This document shows, in pieces, positions 23,741-31,334 of a stretch of DNA of 52,271 nt. The translations under genes were made by a program, and so were the position numbers. The stretch is from Hydrogenophaga palleronii NBRC 102513 (GTDB taxonomy: Bacteria > Pseudomonadota > Gammaproteobacteria > Burkholderiales > Burkholderiaceae_C): the NCBI RefSeq assembly GCF_001571225.1, contig NZ_BCTJ01000028.1, forward strand, positions 1 to 52,271, written 5' to 3'. Each line of letters begins with the position of its first letter. Position 1 is the first letter of the stretch. The notes beneath the pieces were generated by a model that worked only from the letters and a program-made list of their open reading frames with translations, had not been told where the DNA came from and searched no databases.

Positions 23741-24943
23741 TTACACCCGCTCGACGATCAGCGCGATGCCCTGGCCAACGCCGATGCACATGGTGCACAG
23801 CGCGTAGCGGCCACCGGTGGCGTGCAGGCGGTTGACCGCCGTGGTCGCCAGCCGCGCACCGCTGGCACCCAGCGGGTGGCCCAGCGCGATCGCACCGCCC
23901 CAGGCGTTCACGCGCTCGTCGTCGTCCGGCAGGCCGAGCTCACGCAACACCGCGAGGCCTTGCGCCGCAAAAGCTTCGTTGAGTTCGATCACGTCCAGCT
24001 GCGCAAGCGTCAGGCCGGTCAGTGCCAGCACCTTCTGCGTCGCCGGTGCCGGGCCGATGCCCATCACGCGCGGCGCCACACCCGCCGTGGCCATGCCGAC
24101 GACACGCGCCTTGGGCGTGAGGCCGTTCTTTGCCGCGGTGGCTTCGTCGGCCAGCAGCAGCGCGCAGGCGCCGTCGTTGACGCCGCTGGCGTTGCCCGCG
24201 GTCACCGAGCCGTCGGGGCGCACCACACCCTTGAGTTTGGCCAGGGCTTCCAGGCTGGTCTCGCGCGGGTGTTCGTCCTGCTCGACCAGGATGGCGTCGC
24301 CCTTTTTCTGCGGGATGCTCACGCCGACGATCTCGCGCGCGAGGTGGCCGGCTTTCTGCGCCGCCACGGCCTTGAGCTGGCTGGACAGGGCCATGCGGTC
24401 CTGCGCTTCGCGTTCGATCTTGTAGTCGGTGGCGACGTTCTCGGCCGTCTCGGGCATGGAGTCCACGCCGTACTGGGCTTTCATGAGTTTGTTGACGAAG
24501 CGCCAGCCGATGGTGGTGTCGTAAACCGCGTTGTTGCGGCTGAAGGCGGTTTCGGCCTTGGGCATGACGAAGGGCGCGCGGCTCATGCTTTCCACACCGC
24601 CGGCGATCATGAGGCCGGCTTCACCGGCCTTGATGGCGCGTGCGGCGGTGCCGACGGCGTCCAGGCCGGAGCCGCAGAGGCGGTTGAGGGTGGCGCCGGG
24701 CACTTCCAGCGGCAGGCCGGCGAGCAGGCCGGCCATGCGCGCGACGTTGCGGTTGTCTTCACCGGCCTGGTTGGCGCAGCCGAAGATGATGTCGACCACG
24801 CTGGCCCAGTCGACGTTGGGGTTGCGCTGCATCAGCGCGCGCAGCGGGACGGCGGCGAGGTCGTCGGCGCGCACGCTGGAGAGGGCGCCGCCGTAGCGGC
24901 CGAAGGGGGTGCGAATCGCGTCGCAGATGAAGGCTTGGCTCAT
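23741..24943 (-). CDS. pcaF: Acetyl-CoA C-acyltransferase (3-oxoadipyl-CoA thiolase type)
   Basis: 400 aa. The thiolase triad is visible: nucleophile Cys90 (LNRLCGSGLDAV), His356 (ALGHPLGASG) and Cys386 (CTMCIGVGQG). Length and the GCANQAGEDNRNVARMA and ECDAIRTPFG-like N-terminal segments resemble PcaF/PaaJ, which cleave 3-oxoadipyl-CoA to succinyl-CoA and acetyl-CoA. However, a general beta-oxidation thiolase is not excluded, as no other pca or paa genes are nearby. The start at 24943 has GGA in a short A-rich leader and is the usual MSQAFICDAIRTP start. It stands alone, divergent from the DUF1841 gene. Confidence 0.85.
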   Translation of the reverse strand: MSQAFICDAIRTPFGRYGGALSSVRADDLAAVPLRALMQRNPNVDWASVVDIIFGCANQAGEDNRNVARMAGLLAGLPLEVPGATLNRLCGSGLDAVGTAARAIKAGEAGLMIAGGVESMSRAPFVMPKAETAFSRNNAVYDTTIGWRFVNKLMKAQYGVDSMPETAENVATDYKIEREAQDRMALSSQLKAVAAQKAGHLAREIVGVSIPQKKGDAILVEQDEHPRETSLEALAKLKGVVRPDGSVTAGNASGVNDGACALLLADEATAAKNGLTPKARVVGMATAGVAPRVMGIGPAPATQKVLALTGLTLAQLDVIELNEAFAAQGLAVLRELGLPDDDERVNAWGGAIALGHPLGASGARLATTAVNRLHATGGRYALCTMCIGVGQGIALIVERV

Positions 24944-25017
24944 GGTTTTTTCCGTCTGTGTGCTAAGGGCTGCCCTCCACTGTACCCAAGCCCGGCGCAG
25001 GGGTCGCCGGCTTGCGG

Positions 25018-25023
25018 GACAAT
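25018..25023 (+). promoter_or_regulatory. Putative -10 element, leaderless DUF1841 transcript
   Basis: GACAAT ends 8 nt before the ATG at 25032, with no Shine-Dalgarno between. The sequence GGGACAATC resembles the TRIC/TSUP promoters. Confidence 0.45.
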
Positions 25024-25031
25024 CCTGCTCC

Positions 25032-25466
25032 ATGTTCAATCCGTCCCAAGCCGATGTGCGGCGCTTTTTCTGCGCGGTCTATACCAAGCGCCTGCAGCAG
25101 CAACCGATGGAAGCGATCGAGGTGCTGGCCGGCGAATGGATCGCCGAACACCCCGAGTACCACGCCGAACTCGCCGATGTAGACGCCGCGCTGGCGCGCC
25201 TGGGCAAGGCCGATGCGTCGCGCGACAACCCCTTCCTGCACCTGTCCATGCACCTGTCGATCAGCGAGCAGTGCAGCATCGACCAGCCGCCCGGCATCCG
25301 CCAGGCCGTCGAGCTGCTCGCTGCGCGGCGCGGCGACCTGCACGCCGCCCACCACGAGGTGATGGAGTGCCTGGGCAGCATGCTCTGGGAAAGCCAGCGC
25401 GCCGGGCGCCCGCCCGATGGCCAGGCCTACATCGATGCGGTGCGGCGGCGCGCGACGCAAGACTGA
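25032..25466 (+). CDS. DUF1841 family protein
   Basis: 144 aa, soluble, alpha-helical. The start MFNPSQADVRRFFCAVYTK and the core NPFLHLSMHLSISEQCSIDQPPGIR are the DUF1841 signatures. It ends with HHEVMECLGSMLWESQRAG. The H/S/E-rich core HLSMHLSISEQ could bind a metal, but no activity is known for the family. It is a single gene, convergent with the diheme cytochrome gene across a bidirectional terminator. Confidence 0.88.
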   Translation: MFNPSQADVRRFFCAVYTKRLQQQPMEAIEVLAGEWIAEHPEYHAELADVDAALARLGKADASRDNPFLHLSMHLSISEQCSIDQPPGIRQAVELLAARRGDLHAAHHEVMECLGSMLWESQRAGRPPDGQAYIDAVRRRATQD

Positions 25467-25516
25467 ACACGAAAGATGCACACCCGCCGCGCGGCACGCG
25501 GCAAGTGCGGGCAAAC

Positions 25517-25542
25517 AAAAGGCCGCTCAAGAGCGGCCTTTT
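25517..25542. terminator. Bidirectional terminator between DUF1841 and cytochrome c
   Basis: Inverted repeat AAAAGGCCGC ... GCGGCCTTTT (25517-25526 with 25533-25542, loop TCAAGA), with A and T tails on the two sides. It serves both convergent genes. Confidence 0.92.
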
Positions 25543-25564
25543 GTTTGGGCGTGAAGCGCCTGGA

Positions 25565-26233
25565 TCAGCGGAAGCGCGACTGCGGCACGATCTTCAGCTC
25601 GCCGTCGACGGTCGAGAGGTACTTGGCCATCTCGCGCATTTCGGCGTGGGTGTATTGCTTGGCGATACCGGCCATGATGCCGTTGGAGCGGCCGACCATG
25701 CCGTTGCCTTCGACCGTGTAGGCCTTGAGCGCCACGTACAGGTAGTCGGCGTGCTGGCCGCCGATCTTGGGGTAGCTCGGGTCGATCGGCTTGCTGAAGT
25801 TGGCGCCGTGGCAGGAGGCGCAGGCGCCCTTCTCGATCAGGGCAGCGGCGGCGGTGCTGGCGGTGCGCGGTGCGGCGGCGGCTTCCTTGTCGGCTTGCGA
25901 GGCGTAGAACGCGCCGAGGTCGGCCATGTCCTGCTCGCTCAGCGAACCGGCGATGCCGCGCATGGTCGGGTGCTTGCGGTCGCCCTTCTTGTAGGCGTGC
26001 AGGGCCGACACGATGTACTTGTCGGACTGGCCCGAGATCATCGGCACCTTGTGGACTTCGGGGAAGCTGTTCTGGTAGCCAGGGATGCCATGGCAGCCGA
26101 TGCACATCTCGGCTTTCTTCTGCCCGGCTTGCACATCACCGGTCACCCCCTGGGCATGTGCGGCCACGGCCATCGCAGAAAACGTCGCAGCGGCGACAAG
26201 GTTACGGACGATCGTGGGCATCATTTGAATCAT
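25565..26233 (-). CDS. Diheme cytochrome c (c4-like)
   Basis: 222 aa with a signal peptide ending near AAHAQ. Two cytochrome c domains are present: heme site 1 Cys44-x2-Cys47-His48 (CIGCHG) and heme site 2 CASCHG with GVTGDVQAGQ- and GGQHADYLYVALKAY-like flanks. The axial Met candidates are in VPMISGQ and MVGRSNGIMAG. It is a periplasmic electron carrier, probably donating to the oxidase(s). The start at 26233 is chosen over ATGs at 26224 and 26221 because GGAAA precedes it; the choice changes only the first four residues. A TATAAT -10 lies 46 bp upstream (26279-26284). Confidence 0.92.
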   Translation of the reverse strand: MIQMMPTIVRNLVAAATFSAMAVAAHAQGVTGDVQAGQKKAEMCIGCHGIPGYQNSFPEVHKVPMISGQSDKYIVSALHAYKKGDRKHPTMRGIAGSLSEQDMADLGAFYASQADKEAAAAPRTASTAAAALIEKGACASCHGANFSKPIDPSYPKIGGQHADYLYVALKAYTVEGNGMVGRSNGIMAGIAKQYTHAEMREMAKYLSTVDGELKIVPQSRFR

Positions 26234-26278
26234 TTTCCAAGCACAATGAATGGGCGACGGGTGAAAAATCAACCTCTG

Positions 26279-26284
26279 ATTATA
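26279..26284 (-). promoter_or_regulatory. -10 element of the diheme cytochrome gene
   Basis: Perfect TATAAT on the minus strand, 46 bp before the start at 26233. Just upstream lies a small palindrome, CTGGG-CAA-CCCAG (26289-26301), a possible operator in the 157-bp divergent gap shared with moxR. Confidence 0.6.
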
Positions 26285-26390
26285 TAGACTGGGCAACCCA
26301 GCCAGCCACCCCGCGAGATGGTGCGCGCACCACGCCCCCACCGCTCCCGCCTCTGCAGCACTTTCGTTCAACCCTACTGCAAAGCATTTC

Positions 26391-27233
26391 ATGAAATTCC
26401 AAGGTTCAGAAAACTACGTTGCCACGCAAGACCTGATGCTGGCGGTCAACGCCGCCATCACGCTCAAGCGCCCGCTGCTCGTCAAGGGCGAGCCCGGCAC
26501 CGGCAAGACGATGCTGGCCGAGGAAGTGGCAAGCGCACTCAAGCTGCCCCTGCTGCAATGGCACATCAAGAGCACCACCAAGGCGCAGCAGGGCCTGTAC
26601 GAATACGACGCCGTGAGCCGCCTGCGCGACTCGCAACTGGGCGACGAGCGTGTGAAGGACATCCACAACTACATCGTCAAGGGCGTGCTCTGGCAGGCCT
26701 TCACGGCCGACGAGCCGGTGGCGCTGCTGATCGACGAGATCGACAAGGCCGACATCGAGTTTCCGAACGACCTGCTGCGCGAACTCGACCGCATGGAGTT
26801 CTATTGCTACGAGACGCACGAGATGATCCGTGCCAAGCACCGCCCGCTGGTGTTCATCACCTCGAACAACGAGAAGGAACTGCCCGACGCGTTCCTGCGC
26901 CGCTGCTTCTTCCACTACATCAAGTTCCCCGAAGCCGAGACCATGCAGCGCATCGTGGACGTGCACTTCCCCACGCTCAAGAAGGAACTGCTGGCCGCGG
27001 CCATGAAGACCTTCTACGACGTGCGCAACCTGCCCGGCCTGAAAAAGAAGCCCAGCACCTCCGAGCTGCTGGACTGGCTCAAGCTGCTGATGGCCGAGGA
27101 CATTCCGCTCGAAGCACTGCAGAGCGCCGACAGCAAGGTCAGCGTGCCGCCGCTGGTGGGCGCCCTGCTGAAGAACGAGCAGGACACTTCGCTGTTCGAG
27201 AAGCTGGTGTTCATGAACCAACGGAACCGGTGA
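26391..27233 (+). CDS. MoxR-type AAA+ ATPase
   Basis: 280 aa. It shows Walker A GEPGTGKT (residues 33-40), Walker B ALLIDEID (111-118), sensor 1 ITSNNEKELPDAFLRRC and the arginine finger within it. MoxR AAA+ proteins work with VWA-domain partners as chaperones that mature metalloenzymes or complexes. A VWA gene is the last of the four-gene cluster (moxR, small membrane protein, GNAT, VWA), so the pair is a plausible functional unit. The family resembles CoxD-type ATPases of carbon-monoxide dehydrogenase clusters, but no such enzyme is encoded here. Confidence 0.93.
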   Translation: MKFQGSENYVATQDLMLAVNAAITLKRPLLVKGEPGTGKTMLAEEVASALKLPLLQWHIKSTTKAQQGLYEYDAVSRLRDSQLGDERVKDIHNYIVKGVLWQAFTADEPVALLIDEIDKADIEFPNDLLRELDRMEFYCYETHEMIRAKHRPLVFITSNNEKELPDAFLRRCFFHYIKFPEAETMQRIVDVHFPTLKKELLAAAMKTFYDVRNLPGLKKKPSTSELLDWLKLLMAEDIPLEALQSADSKVSVPPLVGALLKNEQDTSLFEKLVFMNQRNR

Positions 27234-27237
27234 CAAC

Positions 27238-27468
27238 ATGGACGCACGAACCCGCCACGCATTGAAGGAAGGCCTGGCCGACGCGTCGGGCTTTGTCATC
27301 GGCTCGCTCGCGGGTTGGGGCCTGGGCCGTCTGCTCGGCCTGGACTTTTTCGCCAACCCCGATGCCTTCGGCTGGCGCGAGATGGCCGGCCTGGCGCTGA
27401 TCGCGCTGGGCTGCGGCGTCGGCAAGGTGACGGCGCGCCGCCTCGTCGCGCCCAGGCCCCCGGCCTGA
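27238..27468 (+). CDS. Hypothetical small membrane protein
   Basis: 76 aa, 4 bp after the moxR stop. It has two possible hydrophobic stretches (SGFVIGSLAGWGLGRLLGL and MAGLALIALGCGVGKV) rich in glycine, with charged ends (MDARTRHALKEGL, ARRLVAPRPP). I do not recognise the family. The tight spacing suggests co-translation with moxR. Length, codon use and position support a real gene, but its function is unknown. Confidence 0.65.
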   Translation: MDARTRHALKEGLADASGFVIGSLAGWGLGRLLGLDFFANPDAFGWREMAGLALIALGCGVGKVTARRLVAPRPPA

Positions 27469-27477
27469 TCGGTCCCC

Positions 27478-28077
27478 ATGGCCAACGCCTTTGTGGAACC
27501 CGTCACGCTGCGCGACCACGGCATCGCGCTGGTGCCGCTGTCGCTCGACCACGAGGTCGGCCTGCGCGCGGCCGCCGCCGACGGTGAACTCTGGAAGCTG
27601 CGCATCACCTCGGTGCCCGAGCCCGGGCAGACGCGCGCCTACATCGACACCGCGCTGCAGATGCGCGCCGAGGGCCACCGCTTCGCCTTCGCCGTCACCG
27701 ACGAAGCCAGTGGCGAGGTGCTGGGCAGCACCAGCTTTCACGACATCCTGCCGGCGGTGAAACGGGTCGAGATCGGCTACACCTGGTACGCGCGGCGCGT
27801 GCAGCGCACCCACGTCAATACCACCTGCAAGCTGCTGATGATGGGCCACGCCTTTGATCGCCTGGGCTGCCATGTGGTGGGCTGGCGCACCGACAACTAC
27901 AACTTTTCGTCGCAAAAAGCGATCGAACGCCTGGGCGCAAAAAAGGACGGCGTCATCCGCGGCCACGCCCTGCGCCGAGACGGCACCATCCGCGACACGG
28001 TGATGTACAGCATGCGTGCAGGCGAATGGCCGGAGGCCAGGGCCCAGCTGCTGTACCTGCGGGCCCGACACGCCTGA
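27478..28077 (+). CDS. GNAT family N-acetyltransferase (RimJ/RimL-like)
   Basis: 199 aa. It has the RimJ/L layout: VTLRDHGIALVPLSLDHEVGL at the start, a core strand GEVLGSTSFHDILPAVKRVEIGYTWY, and the acetyl-CoA region in QRTHVNTTCKLLMMGHAFDRLG. These enzymes acetylate N-terminal amines or small amines; the substrate is not known. It lies 9 bp after the small membrane gene and 15 bp before the VWA gene, so it probably belongs to the same transcript by position rather than by function. Confidence 0.88.
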   Translation: MANAFVEPVTLRDHGIALVPLSLDHEVGLRAAAADGELWKLRITSVPEPGQTRAYIDTALQMRAEGHRFAFAVTDEASGEVLGSTSFHDILPAVKRVEIGYTWYARRVQRTHVNTTCKLLMMGHAFDRLGCHVVGWRTDNYNFSSQKAIERLGAKKDGVIRGHALRRDGTIRDTVMYSMRAGEWPEARAQLLYLRARHA

Positions 28078-28092
28078 ACCCGGGAGACTCCC

Positions 28093-29280
28093 ATGCTGAT
28101 CGACTTCTTCTACACCCTGCGTTCCGCCAAGTTGCCGGTGTCGGTCAAGGAGTACCTGACCTTGCTGGAAGCCTTGCAGGCCGACGTGGTCGGGCCGCGC
28201 AACCCCGAGGCCTGTTCGATGGACGACTTCTACTTCCTGGCGCGCACCGCGCTGGTGAAGGACGAGAAGCACTACGACAAGTTCGACCGCGCCTTCGCCG
28301 CCTACTTCAAGGGCGTGGAGATGATCGCGGACTTCACCAAGCCGATCCCCGCCGACTGGCTGCGCCAGGAGATGGAGCGCATCCTCTCGGAAGAGCAGAA
28401 GGCCAACGCGCCCAAGATGGACTGGGACGAGCTCATGGAGACGCTGAGGAAGCGCCTGGAAGAACAGAAGGAGCGCCACGAAGGTGGCAACAAGTGGATC
28501 GGCACCGGCGGCACCTCGCCCTTCGGCCACGGCGGGCAGAACCCGCGCGGTGTGCGCATCGGCGGAAAGGGTGGCAACAAGAGCGCGGTGAAGGTGTGGG
28601 AGCAGCGCGCCTACCGCGACTACGACGACACCCAGGAGCTCGGCACGCGCAACATCAAGGTGGCGCTGCGCCGCCTGCGCAAGTTCGCACGCGAGGGCAA
28701 CGACCTCGAACTCGACTTGCCCGACACCATCCGCTCCACCGCCGCCAACGCGGGTTACCTGGACATCAAGATGATCCCGGAGCGGCACAACAACGTGAAG
28801 GTGCTGCTGCTGATGGACGTGGGCGGCACCATGGACGAACACATCCAGCGCGTCGAAGAACTGTTCTCCGCCGTCAAGAGCGAGTTCAAGCACCTCGAGT
28901 TCTACTACTTCCACAACTGCGTCTACGACTTCATGTGGAAGAACAACAAGCGCCGCTACGCCGAGAAGTTCCCGACCTGGGACATCATCCGCAAGTACAA
29001 CAAGGACTACAAGCTGATCTTCGTCGGCGACGCCACGATGAGCCCTTACGAAATCCTGCAGCCCGGCGGCAGCGTGGAATACAACAACGAGGAGGCCGGC
29101 GCCGAGTGGTTGCAGCGCCTCACGCACGCTTTTCCCAAATACGCGTGGATCAACCCGGAACCTCAAGGGGTCTGGCAGTATCGACAGAGCATCAGCGTGA
29201 TCCAGCAACTTGTGAGCCAGCGCATGTACCCGCTGACCCTCAAGGGCCTGGAAGACACGATGCGCCTGCTCTCGAAATAA
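28093..29280 (+). CDS. CoxE-like VWA-domain protein with a degenerate MIDAS
   Basis: 395 aa. The N-terminal helical region (1-130) is followed by a Gly-rich linker (131-165) and a VWA domain from about residue 233. The metal-ion site expected as D-x-S-x-S reads Asp242-Val-Gly244-Gly-Thr246 (MDVGGTMDEH), so the first Ser is lost and the second is Thr; metal binding may be weakened. Other VWA elements are YYFHNCVYD and LIFVGDATMSPYEI. VWA proteins of this group pair with MoxR ATPases, here encoded 860 bp upstream. GGGAG 6 nt before the start supports the ATG at 28093. tamA follows after 7 bp. Confidence 0.88.
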   Translation: MLIDFFYTLRSAKLPVSVKEYLTLLEALQADVVGPRNPEACSMDDFYFLARTALVKDEKHYDKFDRAFAAYFKGVEMIADFTKPIPADWLRQEMERILSEEQKANAPKMDWDELMETLRKRLEEQKERHEGGNKWIGTGGTSPFGHGGQNPRGVRIGGKGGNKSAVKVWEQRAYRDYDDTQELGTRNIKVALRRLRKFAREGNDLELDLPDTIRSTAANAGYLDIKMIPERHNNVKVLLLMDVGGTMDEHIQRVEELFSAVKSEFKHLEFYYFHNCVYDFMWKNNKRRYAEKFPTWDIIRKYNKDYKLIFVGDATMSPYEILQPGGSVEYNNEEAGAEWLQRLTHAFPKYAWINPEPQGVWQYRQSISVIQQLVSQRMYPLTLKGLEDTMRLLSK

Positions 29281-29287
29281 CCGCCGC

Positions 29288-31327
29288 ATGAACCTTTCTC
29301 TCCCGGGCCAAGCCCCCTGGGCATGGTCCCTCCTGCTTTGTGCCAGCCTGTTGTGGCCACACCCCGCGCGCGCGCAGCAAGCGGCCGCGGCGGCCACCGA
29401 CAGCCCGGCGGGCAATGCTGCCGACAGCACGGAGGCGGATGCCGATGCCGACAACGTGCCGCGCCGCCCGCGCAACACGCAGGCCCCTGCGGCCCCCCGT
29501 TTTGCGCTCGAGATCGAGGCCCCCGAAGCCCTGCGCGAGTTCCTGCTGCGCCACATGGAAGTGCAGCGCTACCGCGAGCTGCGCAGCCTCGACGCCAACG
29601 AACTCGGCCGCCTGCTCGCGCAGGCGCCGGCCAACGTGCGTGAGCTGCTGGCCACACTGGGGCATTTCTCGCCCACCGTCGAAGTGATCCCGCCCCCCGG
29701 CCTGGGTGAGGCGGTGGCGGAGAACAACAACAGCGGCGGCGGCAGCGCCGCGCCGGCGTCGCTGGGCACGGTGACGGTCAAGGTCGAACCCGGCCCGGTC
29801 ACGCAGGTGGTGTCGTTGAACGTGTCCTTCGTGGGCGACATCGCCAACGCGCCCGAAGCCGAGGCCCAGCGCGCCGACATCCAGCGCGAGGCCGGCCTGA
29901 TCACCGGCCTGCCGTTCTCGCAGGCCGACTGGGACAGCGCCAAGGCCGCCGCCCTGCGCCGCCTGACCGCCCAGCGTTACCCGCTGGGGCGGGTGCAGAA
30001 CAGCCTCGCCGACATCGACGACAAGGCCCACCAGGCCCGGCTCTACATCGAGCTCGACTCCGGCCGCGCCATGCGCATGGGCGAGGTGCAGGTGCGGGGC
30101 GCCGAGCGCTACGACGCCATCACCGCCGAACGGCTGACCCGCCTGTCCGGCCTCACGCCGGGCAGCGACTACGACGTGGACAAGCTGCAGGACGCGCAGC
30201 GCCGCATCTCCGAAAGCGGTTATTACGACTCGGTGTTCGTCTACGTCGAGCCCTCGCCCGACGGCGACACCCTGCCGGTGCAGGTCCAGCTGCGCGAGAG
30301 CAAGCGGCAGAAGGTGGTGATCGGGGTCGGCGGCAGCACCGACAACGGCGCGCGCCTGTCGCTGGAGCACACCCACAACAGCGTGCCCGGCATCGGCTGG
30401 CGCGCGGTGAGCAAGCTGCAGCTGGAGCGCGACGACCGCCTGGCCAGCACCGAATGGAGTTCCCCGCCGAACGACGACGGCTGGCGCAAGATCGTCGGCG
30501 GCCAGGCAGCGCGCCAGCTCGACGACTTCACCACCACCGACAGCCAGCGCCTGCGCGTCGGCCAGACCCAGCTGGGCGTGGAGTTCGACCGCAGCTTCTA
30601 CCTGCAGTACGACCGCTCGCGCGTCAGCAGCAGCCTGCTGCCGGCCGCCGCGCAGGAAGAAGCCAAGTCTTCTGTGAGCGCCAACTACGCCTGGACGCGC
30701 CGCCGCTTTGACGACATGGTGTTCCCCAGCAGCGGCTACGGCCTGGCGGTGGAACTCGGCGTGGGCTACACGCTGGGCACCATCCGCCAACCCTTCGGCC
30801 GCACGCAGGCGCGCTGGCTCACCTACTGGCCGCTGGGCGCGGTGGCACAAGCCGCCGAACCGCTGCCGGGCCAGGCGCGCGACGTCAGCACCCCGACGCG
30901 GCGCACCCAACTCGGCCGCCTGGCGCTGCGCGTGGAAGGTGGCGCGGTGGTTGCTCGCGACAACACGCCGGTGCCCGACCCGCAGCTCTTCATCACCGGC
31001 GGCGACAACACCGTGCGCGGCTACGGCCTGCGCGACATCGGCGTGCCACGCGCCGACGGCAGCATCGGCCCGGGCCGCTACAAGGCGGTGGTGAGCCTCG
31101 AATGGCAACGCCCGATCTGGAACGCCGACCAGCGCTCCAACTGGGAAAACGTGATCTTCATCGACGGCGGCGCCATCGCCAACAAGGCCGGCGACCTCAA
31201 GCCGGTCTGGGGCGTGGGCAGCGGCATCCGCTACAACAGCCCGGTCGGCCCGCTGCAGCTGGACCTGGCCTACGGCCTGGAGACGAAACGCTTCCGCATC
31301 CACCTCAACGTGGGCTTCACGTTCTGA
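29288..31327 (+). CDS. tamA: TamA-like outer-membrane assembly protein (BamA/TamA family)
   Basis: 679 aa. It has a signal peptide (to about residue 34, ARAQ), a Gln/Ala/Asp-rich linker, POTRA domains to about residue 320 (for example VQVRGAERYDAITAERLTRL and LTPGSDYDVDKLQDAQRRIS), then a 16-strand Omp85 barrel. The end GLETKRFRIHLNVGFTF, with terminal Phe, is a proper barrel signal, and the family VRGY motif is in NTVRGYGLRD. With TamB it forms the envelope-spanning system for autotransporter and lipid handling. It starts 7 bp after the VWA gene, with no Shine-Dalgarno; tamB follows 7 bp later. Confidence 0.93.
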   Translation: MNLSLPGQAPWAWSLLLCASLLWPHPARAQQAAAAATDSPAGNAADSTEADADADNVPRRPRNTQAPAAPRFALEIEAPEALREFLLRHMEVQRYRELRSLDANELGRLLAQAPANVRELLATLGHFSPTVEVIPPPGLGEAVAENNNSGGGSAAPASLGTVTVKVEPGPVTQVVSLNVSFVGDIANAPEAEAQRADIQREAGLITGLPFSQADWDSAKAAALRRLTAQRYPLGRVQNSLADIDDKAHQARLYIELDSGRAMRMGEVQVRGAERYDAITAERLTRLSGLTPGSDYDVDKLQDAQRRISESGYYDSVFVYVEPSPDGDTLPVQVQLRESKRQKVVIGVGGSTDNGARLSLEHTHNSVPGIGWRAVSKLQLERDDRLASTEWSSPPNDDGWRKIVGGQAARQLDDFTTTDSQRLRVGQTQLGVEFDRSFYLQYDRSRVSSSLLPAAAQEEAKSSVSANYAWTRRRFDDMVFPSSGYGLAVELGVGYTLGTIRQPFGRTQARWLTYWPLGAVAQAAEPLPGQARDVSTPTRRTQLGRLALRVEGGAVVARDNTPVPDPQLFITGGDNTVRGYGLRDIGVPRADGSIGPGRYKAVVSLEWQRPIWNADQRSNWENVIFIDGGAIANKAGDLKPVWGVGSGIRYNSPVGPLQLDLAYGLETKRFRIHLNVGFTF

Positions 31328-31334
31328 CCGCCGC

